A stretch of 64,000 nucleotides of DNA from Limanda limanda (GCF_963576545.1 NC_083648.1:17216436-17280435); one strand, 5' to 3'; counted from the stretch's first letter, positions 41,000 through 54,883 are shown. Made by a program: numbers and translations. Notes: generated by a model not told the origin, from the letters alone.

Positions 41000-41180
41000 T
41001 TATCCCATCGCCCCGGGGCAACGTTTTGGCGGAGATGTATGGCTCCTCCGCGGGTAAAAATATGCATGTTGATCCCCATTTGGCTCCCCGTCTAATGGAA
41101 GTGCAAATAGGTTTCGACTGCGAGGCCCTCCATTCATCATCACCGCTGACACGGACGGACGTACAGTGCGCGTGCCCGCT
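41000..41180. promoter_or_regulatory. Candidate conserved element in DMBX1 5' intron
   Basis: Balanced, repeat-free sequence with ATATGCATGTTGATCCCCAT, CCGTCTAATGGAAGTGC and CAAATAGGTTTCG. Texture suggests constraint; it is open in several frames but resembles no protein. Confidence 0.3.
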
Positions 41181-41489
41181 GCGGAGGTACCTTGTGTGCG
41201 CGTGTGCGTGCGCTGGAGGCTCTGGCACGTGTGCGCGCTCGCGTGTTTTAGTAAGGGAACTGTTGTTTTTTTTTATTGTTTCTGCACATTAAATGTGATT
41301 AACCCGTTAAACAACATTGATAAGGAAGTAAATATGAACAGTACGTGTTTACATTGTTTTTAAAGCTGCAGAGTTGAGTTAGGATCACTGATGAAGGTTT
41401 GAGGGACTAAAACATCTGCCGATAATTTTAACCTCACATTTTCTATCGTGCAAAACACAGCAAAGAGATGCATGTTTTTGCCCTCTTGT

Positions 41490-41900
41490 ATTTTTGTACA
41501 AGAACTTTATTCTCCAACCCTGCGCTCTCAGGATCTTCCCCATCTCTGCTCATGTCCTGCACACATCCTCCTCCTCTCCATAACCAATCCTGCACAATGG
41601 CTCCTGGGCCCGTCGGTGCTCCGTGTTATTGTCATTCATAAGCCTCCATGTGCTCCGGGCACCGCAGGGCCCTCCTGGCAGCTCCTGCTCAATGCTTCGA
41701 TTATCAAACGGTCATTATGTAAATTGGCATGTACAGTGCAACTCTGTGATCCGACTAAATGGGGAGAAATGTTATTTGCTAACAGCCCCTCGGGGGGCAG
41801 ACACCGACCTGTCAATCTGCCCTTTGCTGTGTCACCAGTGTCAACTGTCACAGTTCCAGGAGCATGTTTGATTTATATTATTTTCAAGGATATTTAATAC
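41490..41900. promoter_or_regulatory. Candidate conserved element in DMBX1 5' intron
   Basis: About 400 bp without simple repeats, with ATAACCAATCCTGCACAATG, GTTATTGTCATTCATAAG, TTCGATTATCAAACGG, TCATTATGTAAATTGGC and CCTGTCAATCTGCC. A 149-codon open frame covers it but the translation resembles no family and has no splice or start context. Confidence 0.35.
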
Positions 41901-42549
41901 GCAGGAGTCAGGCGGAGGTTTAAAGGGATTTAAGCGCCTGATATGTTACTTGAAGCTTTCATCAAATCTGTTTGAGGATGACACAGTCCCTGCCAGAATA
42001 GTTAATTACTTTATCAGGTTTACAACATATTGTATTTTAATAAAAAATGAAATTATCTTCTGTTTTTGTAAATGTGGTTCAGAGTCAAACTCCAAAGTGT
42101 TGAAATTGAGAAGAGATCACGATCATGACGGGAGTGAGTACCAGTTATTTTATTATGTGTGATTGTTGACCTCCTGCATAAAGTGCATGAGGTTATCTAT
42201 TAAACCTTCTGTTCAAATTTGCCCCTTATTTATAATGTAGCCATAATTAATTTCACTTATTGGTGCAGAAAATTAATTTACAAAATATTGTCAACATTTT
42301 ATAAAAATCACATATCCGGTTGTTGTTTTTTAACTCCAGCAAATAACGTGTTTTAAACACATGCAATTTAGTTACAGCTTATAATACAAGTAATAACACG
42401 TGCACATATTTTACCTGCAGTTTTCAAAAATAGTCTAGGCTACACGAACAGTGAAGGGTATTTAAAAAAAACACACAGATACAAAAAAAATCATTGCAAA
42501 TCACGAATTCAGTATAATAAACTGATGTTGAAGAAGTTTGTTGTCTCAC

Positions 42550-42775
42550 CTCCTGTGGAAGCACTCGTCTTTTCTGTCGCGTCCTTCTCAGAAGCGCAGA
42601 GAATCCAAGCTCCTCGACTTCTTCAGGTTCTTCTCAGCCACTTCGGTTGTTGTTGTTGATTTGGTTAGTTGTCCACTCTTCCTCGTGTTTAGTTAATATT
42701 CAGCTCGGTGGAAAACTCCTCTGGTCTTGTTGCTCTCGCTTCAGATCCTCTCTCTCTCTCTGCTCGTGCTGCAGT
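42550..42775 (-). other. DMBX1: Probable non-coding first exon of DMBX1
   Basis: On the minus strand a purine-rich leader ends with a consensus donor (CAGGAG/gtgaga; exon end 42550) and could splice to the acceptor at 39184 across a 3.4 kb intron. No long open frame is present. An inverted CCAAT box (ATTGG at 42839) and a CpG-rich stretch (42780-42870) just upstream are consistent with a promoter. The upstream limit is a guess. Confidence 0.5.
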
Positions 42776-42870
42776 GTGAATCCGCCATCTGCTGGTGCGC
42801 TTTAAGGGGGAGCCTCGCGGGGGCCACGGCGGCTTCCTATTGGCTGCCCGGCGCCGTCACTCACGTAAAT
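42776..42870 (-). promoter_or_regulatory. DMBX1: Probable DMBX1 core promoter
   Basis: GC-rich sequence with several CpGs and, read on the minus strand, GCAGCCAATAGGAAGCC containing a CCAAT box. It lies immediately upstream of the inferred first exon. No TATA box was seen. Confidence 0.4.
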
Positions 42871-44326
42871 AAGATAGTTGATGTTCCAGCTGCAGGCTTC
42901 GGTCCCTGTGACGTCTGGACTTCTTTCCAAATATGATCGATTTAAGCACATTCTGTTCGCCCAATCCCCCCCCGTGTCTGACTACACGGTGTTTTTATTC
43001 CACTCAACTTCATAAACAAAACTAAAGGGAGAGGAATTAAGCTTTGTTTTCAAAAACAAAAGTGCAGGAATTAATTCCTTCATAAGGGGGCTTTTATTAT
43101 TATTCTTTTAAAAATGTGATTTGGCACATATAGGATAGGACCTCGGGTTTGCAGCTTTGCCCAACAACTTTGAATGAATGTAGGCAATATGTAAGTGAGA
43201 ATTAAAACCAAATGATGGCTATACGATGACTTTTTATTTTAATTTATTTAACAGTTGAGTTTATCAACACACTCAGATCATTTACAATTCTGGGAAATAA
43301 GCGAAAAGCTTGTGCGTAAAAGCTATTTTGTTCAATTTTCTCCTCACATTTCTCATACGCGCTTGCTGCATGAAACCAGTGCCTCTCCTCTGGTCCGGTG
43401 AAGAAAAGCCAGCACCCTTTAGTTTGTTTGCTTTTCGGCTTGTTCTGCACTGGAGCAGAAGGGGACTCTGGAGAGAGATGGCTAATAGATGCCAGGGCGC
43501 TGCCTTTACACTCTCCCCGGCCAGGAAGGATTTGGGATGGGATAGGGGAGAGAAGACGCCATCTCAGCCTCCAAAAACCCCTGTCTTAAAATGACTGCGG
43601 GTAAGAGGATTAGGGCAATAATGCCCTTCTCTTCTTGAAGGGTTTATAGAGAAGATTTCTTCTCCCGGAGCAAAACCGTTTAGGTAGGGAATTAAGGGCA
43701 GCGCAAAGTAGCCTTTTAATGTAAAGCTCGCATATTTTGTTGGGAGATTTTTTTCTTTTCTGAAAGTGCTCGGCCTTTAACGCAGTTTTATCTCTGACTG
43801 TGTGTTTCTCACTCTGACAAGTTGAAACAGGAGACAAAAGATTTCATGCAGTGGAGAATATTCATGTTCAGGCTGCATTCAAACATAACTGCACTTTTTT
43901 TTTATCGACAATCAGCGGTATGTGGACATTTATCATCAAGCTTACATCGGTCAATGTGTGTGCGTGAGAGAGGTAGTGAAGAGGAAGGAGGTGGGTTATA
44001 AGTCATTTACCTATTTATTTAGATGTACATGTAAATTAGGAAAATTATTAAATTATGACATTGATGAAATAGCTACACAGAATTCCACTCAGATAAATAG
44101 ATGAAAGCAGGTAACTCAATTATATATATATATCACAAATTGTATCAAATAACCTAATATATACAGTCTCCTGGTAACGTGATCTGAAATAAATATTTGG
44201 TCATTTGTATTTGCTTAAACGATTTATTAAGGACAAACATAGTCTATTTTTTTAACATAATACAATTAACTGCACTTATTGATACATTTAATTATTTAAA
44301 TTTTAATGTGGCAATAAATAATAAAT

Positions 44327-44328
<2 letters not shown>

Positions 44329-44408
<80 letters not shown>
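44329..44408 (+). repeat. (ATT)n microsatellite, about 26 units
   Basis: Roughly 80 bp of uninterrupted ATT repeats, long and pure enough to be highly polymorphic. It gives a spurious poly-isoleucine open frame. Confidence 0.95.
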
Positions 44409-45769
44409 CTGTTTCATTGATGACTCTGTTTCCCAAAACTTTTCCTCCTGCGAGTCTTCCCTCTCGCCTGCATGGTCTATTAAAAAAACAGAAAGAAAAA
44501 GAAACCTCGTGTGCCTCCCTGGTTTCTGTCGCCTTGGTAGGCTCCTATCACTCGGTTTCTCCGCGAGGTCTGAGAAAGAAAGAGGATTAACTTGTGAACC
44601 AATGGAAATAAGAACTTAAACGGGAGGTAAATCTGGCCACTGTCTCTTTGTGAGGACCGTCTCTAAAGCAATTAAAGCGAGAAAGAGTTTCTTCTCAGCG
44701 CCTCTCCACCTAAAGCTCCTTAGAGCGACTAGAGCTGTCCAGCGCATCTGAGGGGCTTAAACTCCCAAAAAAAGAAAAACAGCTCCCTTCACCCCTGTGC
44801 CCTGCCATGCTCTGCTGAATACAAGGTGAGCAATGACCTCCAATGAGGAAATACCCCAAATATAAATACATATAAATTAATTTGGAAGAGGCATGGGGGC
44901 TGTCAGTGATTTCCTCTGGTAGATGTTAACCCCCAACAGTGAGTGAAGTCATATCTGACATAGTCAAATTGGACTTGTATTGATTTCCTCAAGGTTTGAG
45001 TTTCTCTTTTAGCAGGAAATGTGGATATCATGTATTTCTATTCGCCTGATTCATTCCCCTTGTATTGATTTCCCGTTGGTTAATCACACCCCGAGCTTCT
45101 CTTGTAGCAGAAAATGAGGATTTTATTTATTTATTATTTACCAGATTCATCCTCTTGTCTTTTTTTCATATGAACAACAAAAAGCATCCTTACATCCAGT
45201 GAAGTTCTGCTCTCTAATAGCTAATTAATACTCTTAATGATGTTTCTGCAACTTCATGAATACATTAGGTCTGCACTCCAGCCTCCCCGGCACCATTCAA
45301 GGGTATTTCAGCATCTGTTCATCCCACGGCAATTAATCATTTTGATGTGTAGTTTAAAATCGACTTCTTGCGGGAGACCTTTTTGACAAGAATAACAAAG
45401 CAATTTGCCAGGAGCCACCTCTTAGACACGTTATTAGCAGCACTTCCACAGTAAGACTCGCTCCCCCTATTTATTTATTTATTTTCCAGCACATTAGATA
45501 AATGAATTTAAAGAGACAGCCACCATTTTTTTTTGTGCTGGTTTATTGTCAGCACCACGCCTCTGAATCCTTCTGAAATCCCCTTTATTGGTGACAAGAT
45601 CTCAGGATCTCCTCTGCAAATCCCTCCTCTAAAAGTTTTCAACCTGTCAGTTTCCTCTAAAAGCTGTATAATTCCCCCTCATTTCTCTCCATCCATCCCC
45701 TTCTCTCTTTCTTCTTGCGTTTTTTCTCCCTCGTCTCAATCCCTCTGTCTCATTTCTTTTCCTTGCATG

Positions 45770-45772
<3 letters not shown>

Positions 45773-45849
<77 letters not shown>
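45773..45849 (+). repeat. (CT)n microsatellite, about 38 units
   Basis: An uninterrupted polypyrimidine run followed by shorter CT runs to about 45887. It produces spurious serine/leucine and arginine/glutamate open frames. Such mirror-symmetric tracts can form triplex DNA. Confidence 0.95.
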
Positions 45850-45852
<3 letters not shown>

Positions 45853-48800
45853 TCTCTCTCTCTCTCTCCTGTCTCTCTCTGGCCCGGATCCCTCTGCACA
45901 AGGGGCCCCATTGTATAGTCCTAATCCAGAGGCAACACAGCTTTAGGGACATGCAGGGATAAAAGGCCCATCAAGCCCACAACTTTATGGGGGCAAATCT
46001 CTCCTTAATCCTTCGCTTTATCTAAACAAAAGCCCCTTTGCCTTAATCCACCTATGTGTTGGAGAAAAAAAAGAGAGGAGGAAAAACTGGAGAGAGTGGC
46101 AGAGAATGGGAGAGAAGAGGAGAATGAGCAAGAAAAGAAGAGAGAGCGAACAACAGGGGAAAAAATCTCACACACTCTGGGATTGAAGAGATCATACAGG
46201 CGGGGTCAAAGTTTCCTGGAAGAGCTGAGTGACCCACGATTTCACCTGCAACGTCATGTGTGTTAAACAGGAACTGATGCATAAAGTGGAACGCATCCCA
46301 AGTTTCATTCTTATGAAGTCCAAAGTCATATTTATTTACTCATATTTGTGCATGCTAGTATTAATGTATTGTAGAAATAAGGAGTGGTGTAGCTAAATAG
46401 ACAAACCGACAGGAACAAATGAAGACAGCAGCTTCATGAAATATATTAAACTTTGTCTCACATGCACAAATATGTTCAAATGCAAACTGATGCAGAAATG
46501 CACTCAAATGACTTGACCAGATGATGGATGATAAACATTTATAACTGTTGTTGTTGACCAGGATGACTCAGGGGAACAATGGGCTCAGCTTTGTTTAACC
46601 ATCTCTGAACAGCACATTCTGATGTTTGGGTATTTGGAGCAAAACTTGTTGTATGATGTGACTTTTTCCTATTTTGATCAAATTTATTCGCATTTTTCAT
46701 GTTGTAAGAGGATGAAATATGCAAATTACCAAAACTTCATATATAAAAAAAATTGCGTTGTTGTGTCTCAGCTTAAACAAAACAGAATCTGCCCATATAT
46801 ACAGCTAATTTGGTCAAATTATTTAGAATATTTTACAGCAGAATTAAAGCACCTTATTATTGTTACAGAGGACAAAAACAAGCCCCTCCCATACAAACAC
46901 CATATACACTTAGTGTCTCTGTTGAGCCTTTACACATTTATTATTTGAATAATCTACTTGTTTTTAATTAGCATATTGTCTTGTTTCACTCTGTTAATTT
47001 GTCTTTTCTCCCAGATGAGAGTCCAAACAATGCCCCAGCTCTCCACCTGTGATAGCATCTGCTGAATAAAGACAGTCGGAGGGTATTTATATGCCAAATG
47101 TTGTTTGACTCGGGTGTGGTCTCTCCACTAAGACCCTCTGCTAATATTGACTCTGGATTTGTCCTGGCTTCGCCCAGATTCCAGTGTAAGAAACGAGTGC
47201 ACGCGGGCCAAATCTTGAACGGCGATGACAAAGTTAAAGCTCCTCTGCGGAGCCAGAATCCCTTCACTTCCTCGGAAACATCTGTCTTTACTACAGAAAA
47301 TCCCACTTTATCTGCTGCACTTTGGACAATCAGAGCCTAATCTTGAGCTGGGTTTAGCAGACAGAGCTCACAGGGTTTAAGTCAGAGCTCTGAGGGATAG
47401 GTGCTGAGACTATAGTGATACCTGCTGCATTAGTGGTAAATATTGACTATCTGAAGAAATTCCAACTGTACTGTGTGTTGAACATGATATTATTCCCTTT
47501 GATTGATGCTTTGTTGTAAATCCCACTTATTTTCCGTATAATGTGTCATTTCCTCGCCCCGAGAAGCATCACAGTTTTGCTTTTACTCTCAACCGCTTTC
47601 AGAGTGGCACTCATCATGAGGCCTCCATTAACACCCTCAATTACCATCTCCTCCTCCCTAATAGAGTTAACAAACAGGTAATGAAGCAAGTAGTTGGGAC
47701 AATTTAGTCATTAGAGACAATTAAGACAATCCAATGCAATCCAACTCCAGACCAGGAGACGAGCAGGGAGGAATCCACCGAGCAGCCACCCAAACCAAAC
47801 AGCGCAGTGCGGAGTCAGCACAGAAAGCCTTAGATTGGATTGAAGGAGTTTTTCCCTCTGGTGGTATCACTGGTAATACTTGAAACCATTATAAGGCTGA
47901 TCAGCAGTTGGCTGGAGGCATCTCTGCCTCCTCCATGCAGGGATTACACCTGGCCTCAGGAGGAGGAAAAACTGATTCCCAAAGAGGCAGGCAGATGCAG
48001 AGGGAGACGCAAGGCAGCCTCTATGCATTCCAGCACAATAAAGTATAAATCCTCTTCTTCACAGCGTATTACAGGAATGAACATAAGGGATTGTGTCATT
48101 GTTTGCCTATAATCTGGTTTTATGCTCCTTGTTTTACAAATGGTCCTCTTTAAAAAGCACTTTCTTTTTGTGGGGGTCTTTTTTGTCTTGTTTCTTCATC
48201 CGGTATTAACCTGCTGTTTCCTCATCAGCATTAAATGTATTCATATTTATTTTATTTTTTTGTTGCTGTTGTCATGCACGTCAGACTTAGGTGTCAAGTC
48301 TTACAACAGCATATTGTAGATTCCCTTCATTTTGATGTGTAAAAATATGAGACACAAGTACAGTGGACCTGCTCTTCTTCTGAAGGTCTTGTGTTAAACG
48401 CCTTGTATTTCCTATTAGCTAGTAGTAATGGTGTGTTCCCATCGTGGTGTCACAAAATAGATCATGCACACAGCAACATACACTATATGCTAAGATATTA
48501 TAATTTTCCAAATGCCTTTCCACGTGTCCTTGCCCTCAAAAGCTAAGGGTAATATGCTGTCCTGCTTTGAAAGGGGAGATGGTGGCACTTTTCTCTGTTC
48601 GTTGAACAGGCAGCGTCCATGAAATAACTCCTGATAGAAATACTCAAGCTGTCATCCTTTCCCATGTCTCCATCTCCTCTGTCTGTGCTGAACCAACTCA
48701 GCAGACGTTAAGCATTTGAGGCCTGAGAAACTCAAGTAATCATCACATTTAATGATTGGAAACTTTACAAGTCTTTGGATAAGTAAAGCAGCATTCACTT

Positions 48801-48902
48801 TTCAGACAAACTTTGAGCCAATATTTATAGGTTGTAAGTAATCCTTAAATAAGTCTTTTTAAATAATAATTTATTACTATGCTGTATGAGTTACAAATTT
48901 TT

Positions 48903-49183
48903 GGCTGTGTCCAAAATCATTCACTAATCACGTACTACATTCGCCATTTTGTAGAGCTGTTGTGAAATGTTATATTAAAATGTTAAATTACTATTTGACA
49001 TTTACTGTGGGATTTTCCACCAGCCAATGTTGTTGTTGTTCTTCATAATCCTGCGACACTGACGTAATCAGCCTCCCAGTGCAGAGAAGTAGTGTGTGTG
49101 AAGAGCAGTGTCAGAAAGCTTTTCTTCTTCACTATATAGGGAAGTAGGGGTCAGTGAATGAGTGGGTGATTTTGGACCCAGCC
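48903..49183. mobile_element. 281 bp MITE with GGCTGTGTCCAAAATCA ends
   Basis: GGCTGTGTCCAAAATCATTC at the left end (48903) is mirrored by GGTGATTTTGGACCCAGCC at the right end (to 49183), giving about 23 bp imperfect terminal inverted repeats. I recall this family as common in fish. There is no coding capacity. Confidence 0.65.
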
Positions 49184-49992
49184 GCAGTAAACAAAAATTT
49201 GGGGTTGCTAGGTGGTGAACATTTACCGTAGATGGTGTTTGTCCTTTGATGGCATTGCACATATTCATTTTTAAATCGTGCATTTATAAATATGTTTAAT
49301 AAACTGCCTATGTGTTATTAGTAAAACTATTAGTTAAGACTTTAAAATGACTCTCTGAAGAGTTTGTGTTGTTTAGCGATGCTAGCAGCAATGATCTCTG
49401 GATAATCAATTGCTTGTTCACCACTTTGATTTAGACAAACATATTGCAACAAACACTTAATAGATTGCAAAAAGTCTTAGAATAGGCATGCATGGTCCAC
49501 TGATGATACATCCCAATTACTTTCCTGACTTGTCATCCAGCGCCATCATCAAGTAAATATTTAGGTTTGTCCAGTATCCCTGCAAATATGACGATATGAT
49601 TGACCTCATACCGATTTGAGAATTGCGTTCACCACAAGGATTCTCCACTAAACAGGTCTTTCTCTTCTGCTATTAAGTAGCAATCACCTTATTGTGACTG
49701 GAGCTCAAACCACAGAATCTCTTTATCAGTTTCTTATTAAGATGAATTAGTTGTGGTGATTGAGTTTGGAGAGAGATTCCGATAGATTAGAGAAACAAGC
49801 AACTGTGACTGATGAGAGACGAGGACTGAAATGACTTATGGAATATCAATGTCTTGAGTTTTCCAACTTTAAGCATCTTTCTTAAACTAGAAAATAGACA
49901 ATTAAAGTTTGTTAAACAGCTCCATCACTGTGGAAAGGCTTTTGAATACAGGTTTATTCAGGGCATGATTGGTGCTCCCACTCTCTTTGCAG

Positions 49993-50052
49993 ACACACAC
50001 ACACACATAGACACACACACAGACACACGCATACGCACACACACACTCACAG
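49993..50052 (+). repeat. Imperfect (CA)n microsatellite
   Basis: CA repeats interrupted by TAGA, CAGA and CGCA units. Confidence 0.85.
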
Positions 50053-51427
50053 ATTGGGGTGAGGCCAGGCAGCAGGTCTAGTCCCAGCCTGCTTTCTTCT
50101 GGCAGCCTCTGCACTCGTTCCCTCCCCCTTGTTTTCCCCGTCCTGCTCCCTGTTTGAATCTGAGAGGCTCCCTCCTCCTCCTCCTCTTCTCCTCCTCCTC
50201 TGCTCCCTCCATCGCCTCTGAAAGGAACCTTGCTGGGCCCAACTGTCTGTGTAACGAGCTGGGCAGGACAGTCACAGCGGGGTACGCAATTGTGTGTCGC
50301 TCTGTTTACACTTGAGTATATGTGTTTGCAGTAAGTACTTTGTGTGTTTTAGGGAGCCTCCCCATGAAAACGTACTTTAGATGGTGTTTGCTGTCACCCC
50401 TGCTTCTTCTTAACACATACATACACACACATACATACACATACACACATACACACACATGCTGTCTCACCTCTCACTGATCCTCCACAGCAGGGAGCAA
50501 AGGGAGGAGGTGGAGCAGGAGGCTGATGGATATGTTTGTTTACCTATTTGTCCTTGACATGATCAATTGATCAGCAGGCTAATTCACTGCCACCACGGGC
50601 TCATTACATTTCCATTTAAATTGCAAATGGATTTCTTCAAGGCTTCATCTTCCTTTCCCATTTCCCACTGCCCGTATATGTGGCGTGGATGTACAGTAGA
50701 CGTGTGTGTCTGTGGAGCACGGCATCATGGCCTCGATTGCATACATTTAAATGTGAGCATGGCACAGAAGGGAAAATCTTTGTCTCCATTTCCCGTTTCA
50801 ATCAGAGCACAACAGGGATAATTACCTGTATCATGAAGTGTCTGTCAGTCATGATAGGGTTGTCTTCAAGTCACACACACACACACCCAGTCCCCCTGGG
50901 AGGAATGTGAGCTAATTCCTGGGTGTTAAAAGCCGGTGATCATGTGTTGCTGGGAAGATTACAGTGAACGATTACTGATGTGGAATTTAAACAGTGGGGA
51001 ATGAGCAGCCAAATTGAGCAGCAGCAGGAGATCGCTAAGCTAAGCGCTAATTGACACTATCGCAGATGAACGTGTGGTAAAGCGGTTTGGGCTGCAGAGC
51101 TGATTTTAAATACATTTAAGAGGCACTTGAAGACATTTGAAACACTGTTAGGTGACAATTACCTGCGTCATATCACGTGACCATTCATGTTTGTGCTGGT
51201 ACAAACAGGAAGCAGATTATCTTATTAAGACCCTTTCAGACATGCGGAGGAGGTGCATGTGTGAACCCAAATGTCCGAGTGATGCTCTGCAGTTTAATGG
51301 CCGTAAAAATCCAGGAGATGTTGATGTGTGAACACAGCAGTGGATCCCTCGCTGGATTCACCACGGCCGAGTGTGGGGGTTGATGGCACTTCAACTCGAT
51401 CAGACGCAAACAATTTATAACGAGAAA

Positions 51428-51433
51428 AATATA

Positions 51434-51464
<31 letters not shown>

Positions 51465-51465
51465 C
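51428..51465 (+). repeat. (AT)n microsatellite
   Basis: About 18 AT units with one G interruption. Confidence 0.9.
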
Positions 51466-52246
51466 CCGGTGAAAATGCGGTGACACACCAACTAAGATGG
51501 AAACAGCAAAAGAGGGAAACAACAACTAAAATGCATTTCATAGAAAGACTGTCCCCTCCCATGCTGATGCAGCTCTTGGTCTGGTCATTGAGGACTGACT
51601 CAGCAAATACATTAACTCCAAATACTAACTGATGAAACTGACAATGATAGAAAAGGGCAAACAAACTGTGTCTGTCTCATTAATAAATGTTGATAGTGTC
51701 ACTTCAAAAGCAAATAAAACTGTTTCTTTCAAAAAATAACTAGCAAAAACATTGATAATGTTGTGAGAGAGTGTGTCAAACCATGAATCTATTTTTTTAA
51801 TTTGTTTGTTTATGTGGGTGAGGATACGGCCACCACAATTAGTCACACACAACGTTTCTTTCAACTCGTTTTTTTGTTGTTTGGCCAAATGCAACGAACA
51901 AGGAGGTTTTCTTCTAGACCACACATGTGGAACACGTGTGCAGACGTTCAGGTGAAGTATGAATAGAAGCCATGTGCGTGTCTGTGTGCACATCCACAGC
52001 TACATGGAAAGAATCCTCTAAAGAAACGCACACCTCAGTTACAGTAAACCATTTTCATCGACACCCGGTCAGACACGTGGGCGAAAGGATAGAGGGACGG
52101 ACACGTGAAGGACGGGAGCTTGACTTCTCATGGGATTCATTTGTTTCATTGGCTTGTTAGGCCATAATGGGCTTTATATGATGACTCCTCACCCCTGTCG
52201 GATTCCACCATGATCCGAACAAACGCACACAGTCATCAACACTAAA

Positions 52247-52301
52247 ACACACACTCACACACACACACACAACCCACACACACACACACACACACACACA
52301 G
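52247..52301 (+). repeat. (CA)n microsatellite
   Basis: Two CA runs separated by ACAACC. Confidence 0.9.
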
Positions 52302-53089
52302 CACCAATCAATGGTCATAAATTTGATCCTTGACAAGCCTGACACTTGCACCCACGAGGCCTTTGGTCACTCTGTTTCTCTTTGACCACTGCTTATGCAA
52401 CACACACTCATACACTCGCCCACGCACACACACTCACTTTCTTCCCCTCTCTCTCTCACTCCTTCCTTCCCCTGACACACTTGTCAAGGACCTCGTTGAC
52501 CCCTGACCCCGCCTCACTTGGCACCGTTATTGATTTTTCCTCCGACCCTCTCAATCTGGGATGAAGAGGGGTGAGAACGGGGGAATTAGTCGCCATAGTC
52601 AGGTATCACGGAGGGGATGCAGGGGATGAAGGGGAGCGATCAATGCGCGCTGATGGGTGAGCTTGCAGCAGCAGAAACAACAGTCAGCCATGAAGAAAAT
52701 CAAACGAGCTGGAGGCAAGATGGGCGAGCGGCACTGATGGGGGGGTGAGAGAGAGAGGCAGACAGGAGACGCTGGAGGGGGGGGTAGGAGAGGTCTTGCT
52801 CATTGTGTCATCTCTCAGATTAAATATTTATTGATGTTTTACTAAATGTTCAACACAAAAGAATTGAGAAAAATATGATATGGGCGAATTAATAACATAG
52901 TATTTACAACTAACTGGAGGCTATGATATTGGCTTTCCTTTGAGGGAGTATAGTAGAAGAACCATATGACTTAAAGTGGAAATATTTTTACATAACATAT
53001 AGCACATCTTCTTAAACACAGTATTGTCTCAAAACGACGGATCTGAAGCCGTAAACCTTTATAAATATATTCATCTTGTGATTTCTTTT

Positions 53090-53270
53090 ATGAGATTTTT
53101 CGCAAAAGTCTGAGTCAGTTGCTGTCGACATTTCCCTGAACTTTTCCGGCCAGCCCCCCAGTAAAATGTCTGGAAAGTGTCAGAGAGAGCCCATGTGAAA
53201 ACACAGCTAGAACATGTCTTTGGATGAAAACTAGGTGTCGTACACGTAGAACACGCTGGAGAAGATGTCA
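53090..53270. repeat. Degenerate dispersed repeat, same word family as 18340-19085
   Basis: Contains GTCGACATTTCCCTGAACTT, TAAAATGTCTGGAAAGTGTC and GAGAGAGCCCATGTGAAAAC, resembling segments near 51230-51400 and 55680-55880. Class unknown. Confidence 0.3.
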
Positions 53271-54827
53271 ACTATAAAATATAACAAGATTCAAGAGCTT
53301 TTGGTGATATGTGCTGACACTGGTGGTGATGTAAACAAAATCACCGCCATGCTCTACAGCTACTCCTCCCTGCAATGTTCCAAAAACGTTCCTGTTTTTG
53401 TAAAACCAACTGACCCAGAAAACCACTACCTTCCTCATATGGGAAAGGCTAACTTTCATTTTCTTCCTCTCTTTTACTGCTTTTCTTAAAATTCCTTTCC
53501 TCCATATCCTCCTTTTCTCCTTCTCTGCTTTTCCCTCTATTTCTTTCAATCGTGAACAAAGCACACAACCTCATTACTTGAATCAAAGGTAGAAAGATAC
53601 TTCTGGTCAAATACAACTATTTTACCAATACAAGTGACATTTGCTCAGTCAAATTATTGCTTCAGTTAAAATACTGGAGTATTTGCTTTTAAAAATATTT
53701 AAGTATATAAACAAATTTTTACAAAAATCTCAAGACATTTTTGTATTTGCACAATGTATGATTGCAGTCAAAAATATATAGAAAACATAATTACATTTTT
53801 TTAACTCACATGCTCAAGATAAGGAAAAAGTGAACCAGGCTTTACACAGTGAAAAAACATTCTAACAGAAAATTAACCCGATCACTCGGATCAACCAACC
53901 ATAGACTGAAAAACGGCAACTAAGTTACTGGTATAAAATCTGGTTTAAAACCATTGTTTAGCTACAAACCTTGCTTTCTCAGGTTGGACGGGGAATATTG
54001 GTGGGCTGTGATAAAGTTTGTGCGTGATACGAATCTGTCTTCATCCCACAAACCTCTAACAGGTTAAGATATAGCCATGGGTGCTCAGGTGGATAATTGT
54101 CATTCTTCTCTGCCGTAGCTTTCATTCCCAGCGCTAAATGAACTGCCTGACGTTTGCTCTACATTCGACCATCAAGATGCGCCAGGTACAGGTACGGCAA
54201 CACCATTTAGACAAACCACATGCAGAACTACACAAACACAGTTTATTGTCTTTTGGATTTGAGAAATGTGGTAGAGTCTAAAGTACGATGTCTGTCTTTC
54301 AAATGTAGTGGAGTAAAAGCAATATGTTTCCCCTTATACTCAAGTAAAGTGCAGATACTCAAGTCAATTTACTTAATTACTGTCCACCCCTGATTGTCTT
54401 TATCTCACAATGACATCAAAGTGAAACCATAACTTTTGAGGCAGTGGTAGTGATCCAGTCTTGGTTTACACACGTCTCAAACACACCGAACACACTAAAC
54501 AAACATGGAGGACACAGCCTGTTTTATCTTCCTCCATCTTTATTCTGCTTCACCCTCTCACGCACAATTCTCCCCTTGTGTCACCTCATCATTTGAGCAT
54601 CAAACTTACTTTCTCAGTTACAATTAACTGCAGTTCTCCGCTCTCTCTATTCATGGCTGTGAATATTTCCCCGTGTGTTTCTTTCCTTCATTTTAAAGAC
54701 ATCCTGTGTGCTGTGTCTCTTCGTGTCGAGCAGATAAAGTCCGATTCCCAACAAGATGACACAATCTCTACCTTTATCTGTGCTTGTTTTGTCACACTCA
54801 CCGATACGTCACGTAGATGTTTGTTTG

Positions 54828-54829
<2 letters not shown>

Positions 54830-54881
<52 letters not shown>
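54830..54881 (+). repeat. (GT)n microsatellite
   Basis: About 26 uninterrupted GT units. Confidence 0.95.

Positions 54882-54883
<2 letters not shown>

Larger units (their letters stand above)
42961..48900. other. Gene-poor region upstream of DMBX1
   Basis: No coding region is supported. Besides the two long microsatellites there is a stretch at 47560-47740 with clustered homeodomain-type words (CTCAATTACCATCTCC, CCTAATAGAGTTAAC, AGACAATTAAGACAATCC) that could be a conserved enhancer. The rest is ordinary. Confidence 0.45.

Noticed and set aside
41448..41897. 149-codon open frame on the plus strand
   Set aside because: No recognised homology, and it lies inside the inferred DMBX1 5' intron in sequence that looks like a non-coding element.
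44197..44619. 140-codon open frame with a poly-isoleucine run
   Set aside because: It is the translation of an (ATT)n microsatellite.
45533..45952. Open frames of Ser-Leu and Arg-Glu repeats on both strands
   Set aside because: They are translations of the (CT)n tract.
51236..51664. 142-codon open frame on the minus strand
   Set aside because: Part of it is a translated (AT)n repeat, and the remainder has no recognisable domain.
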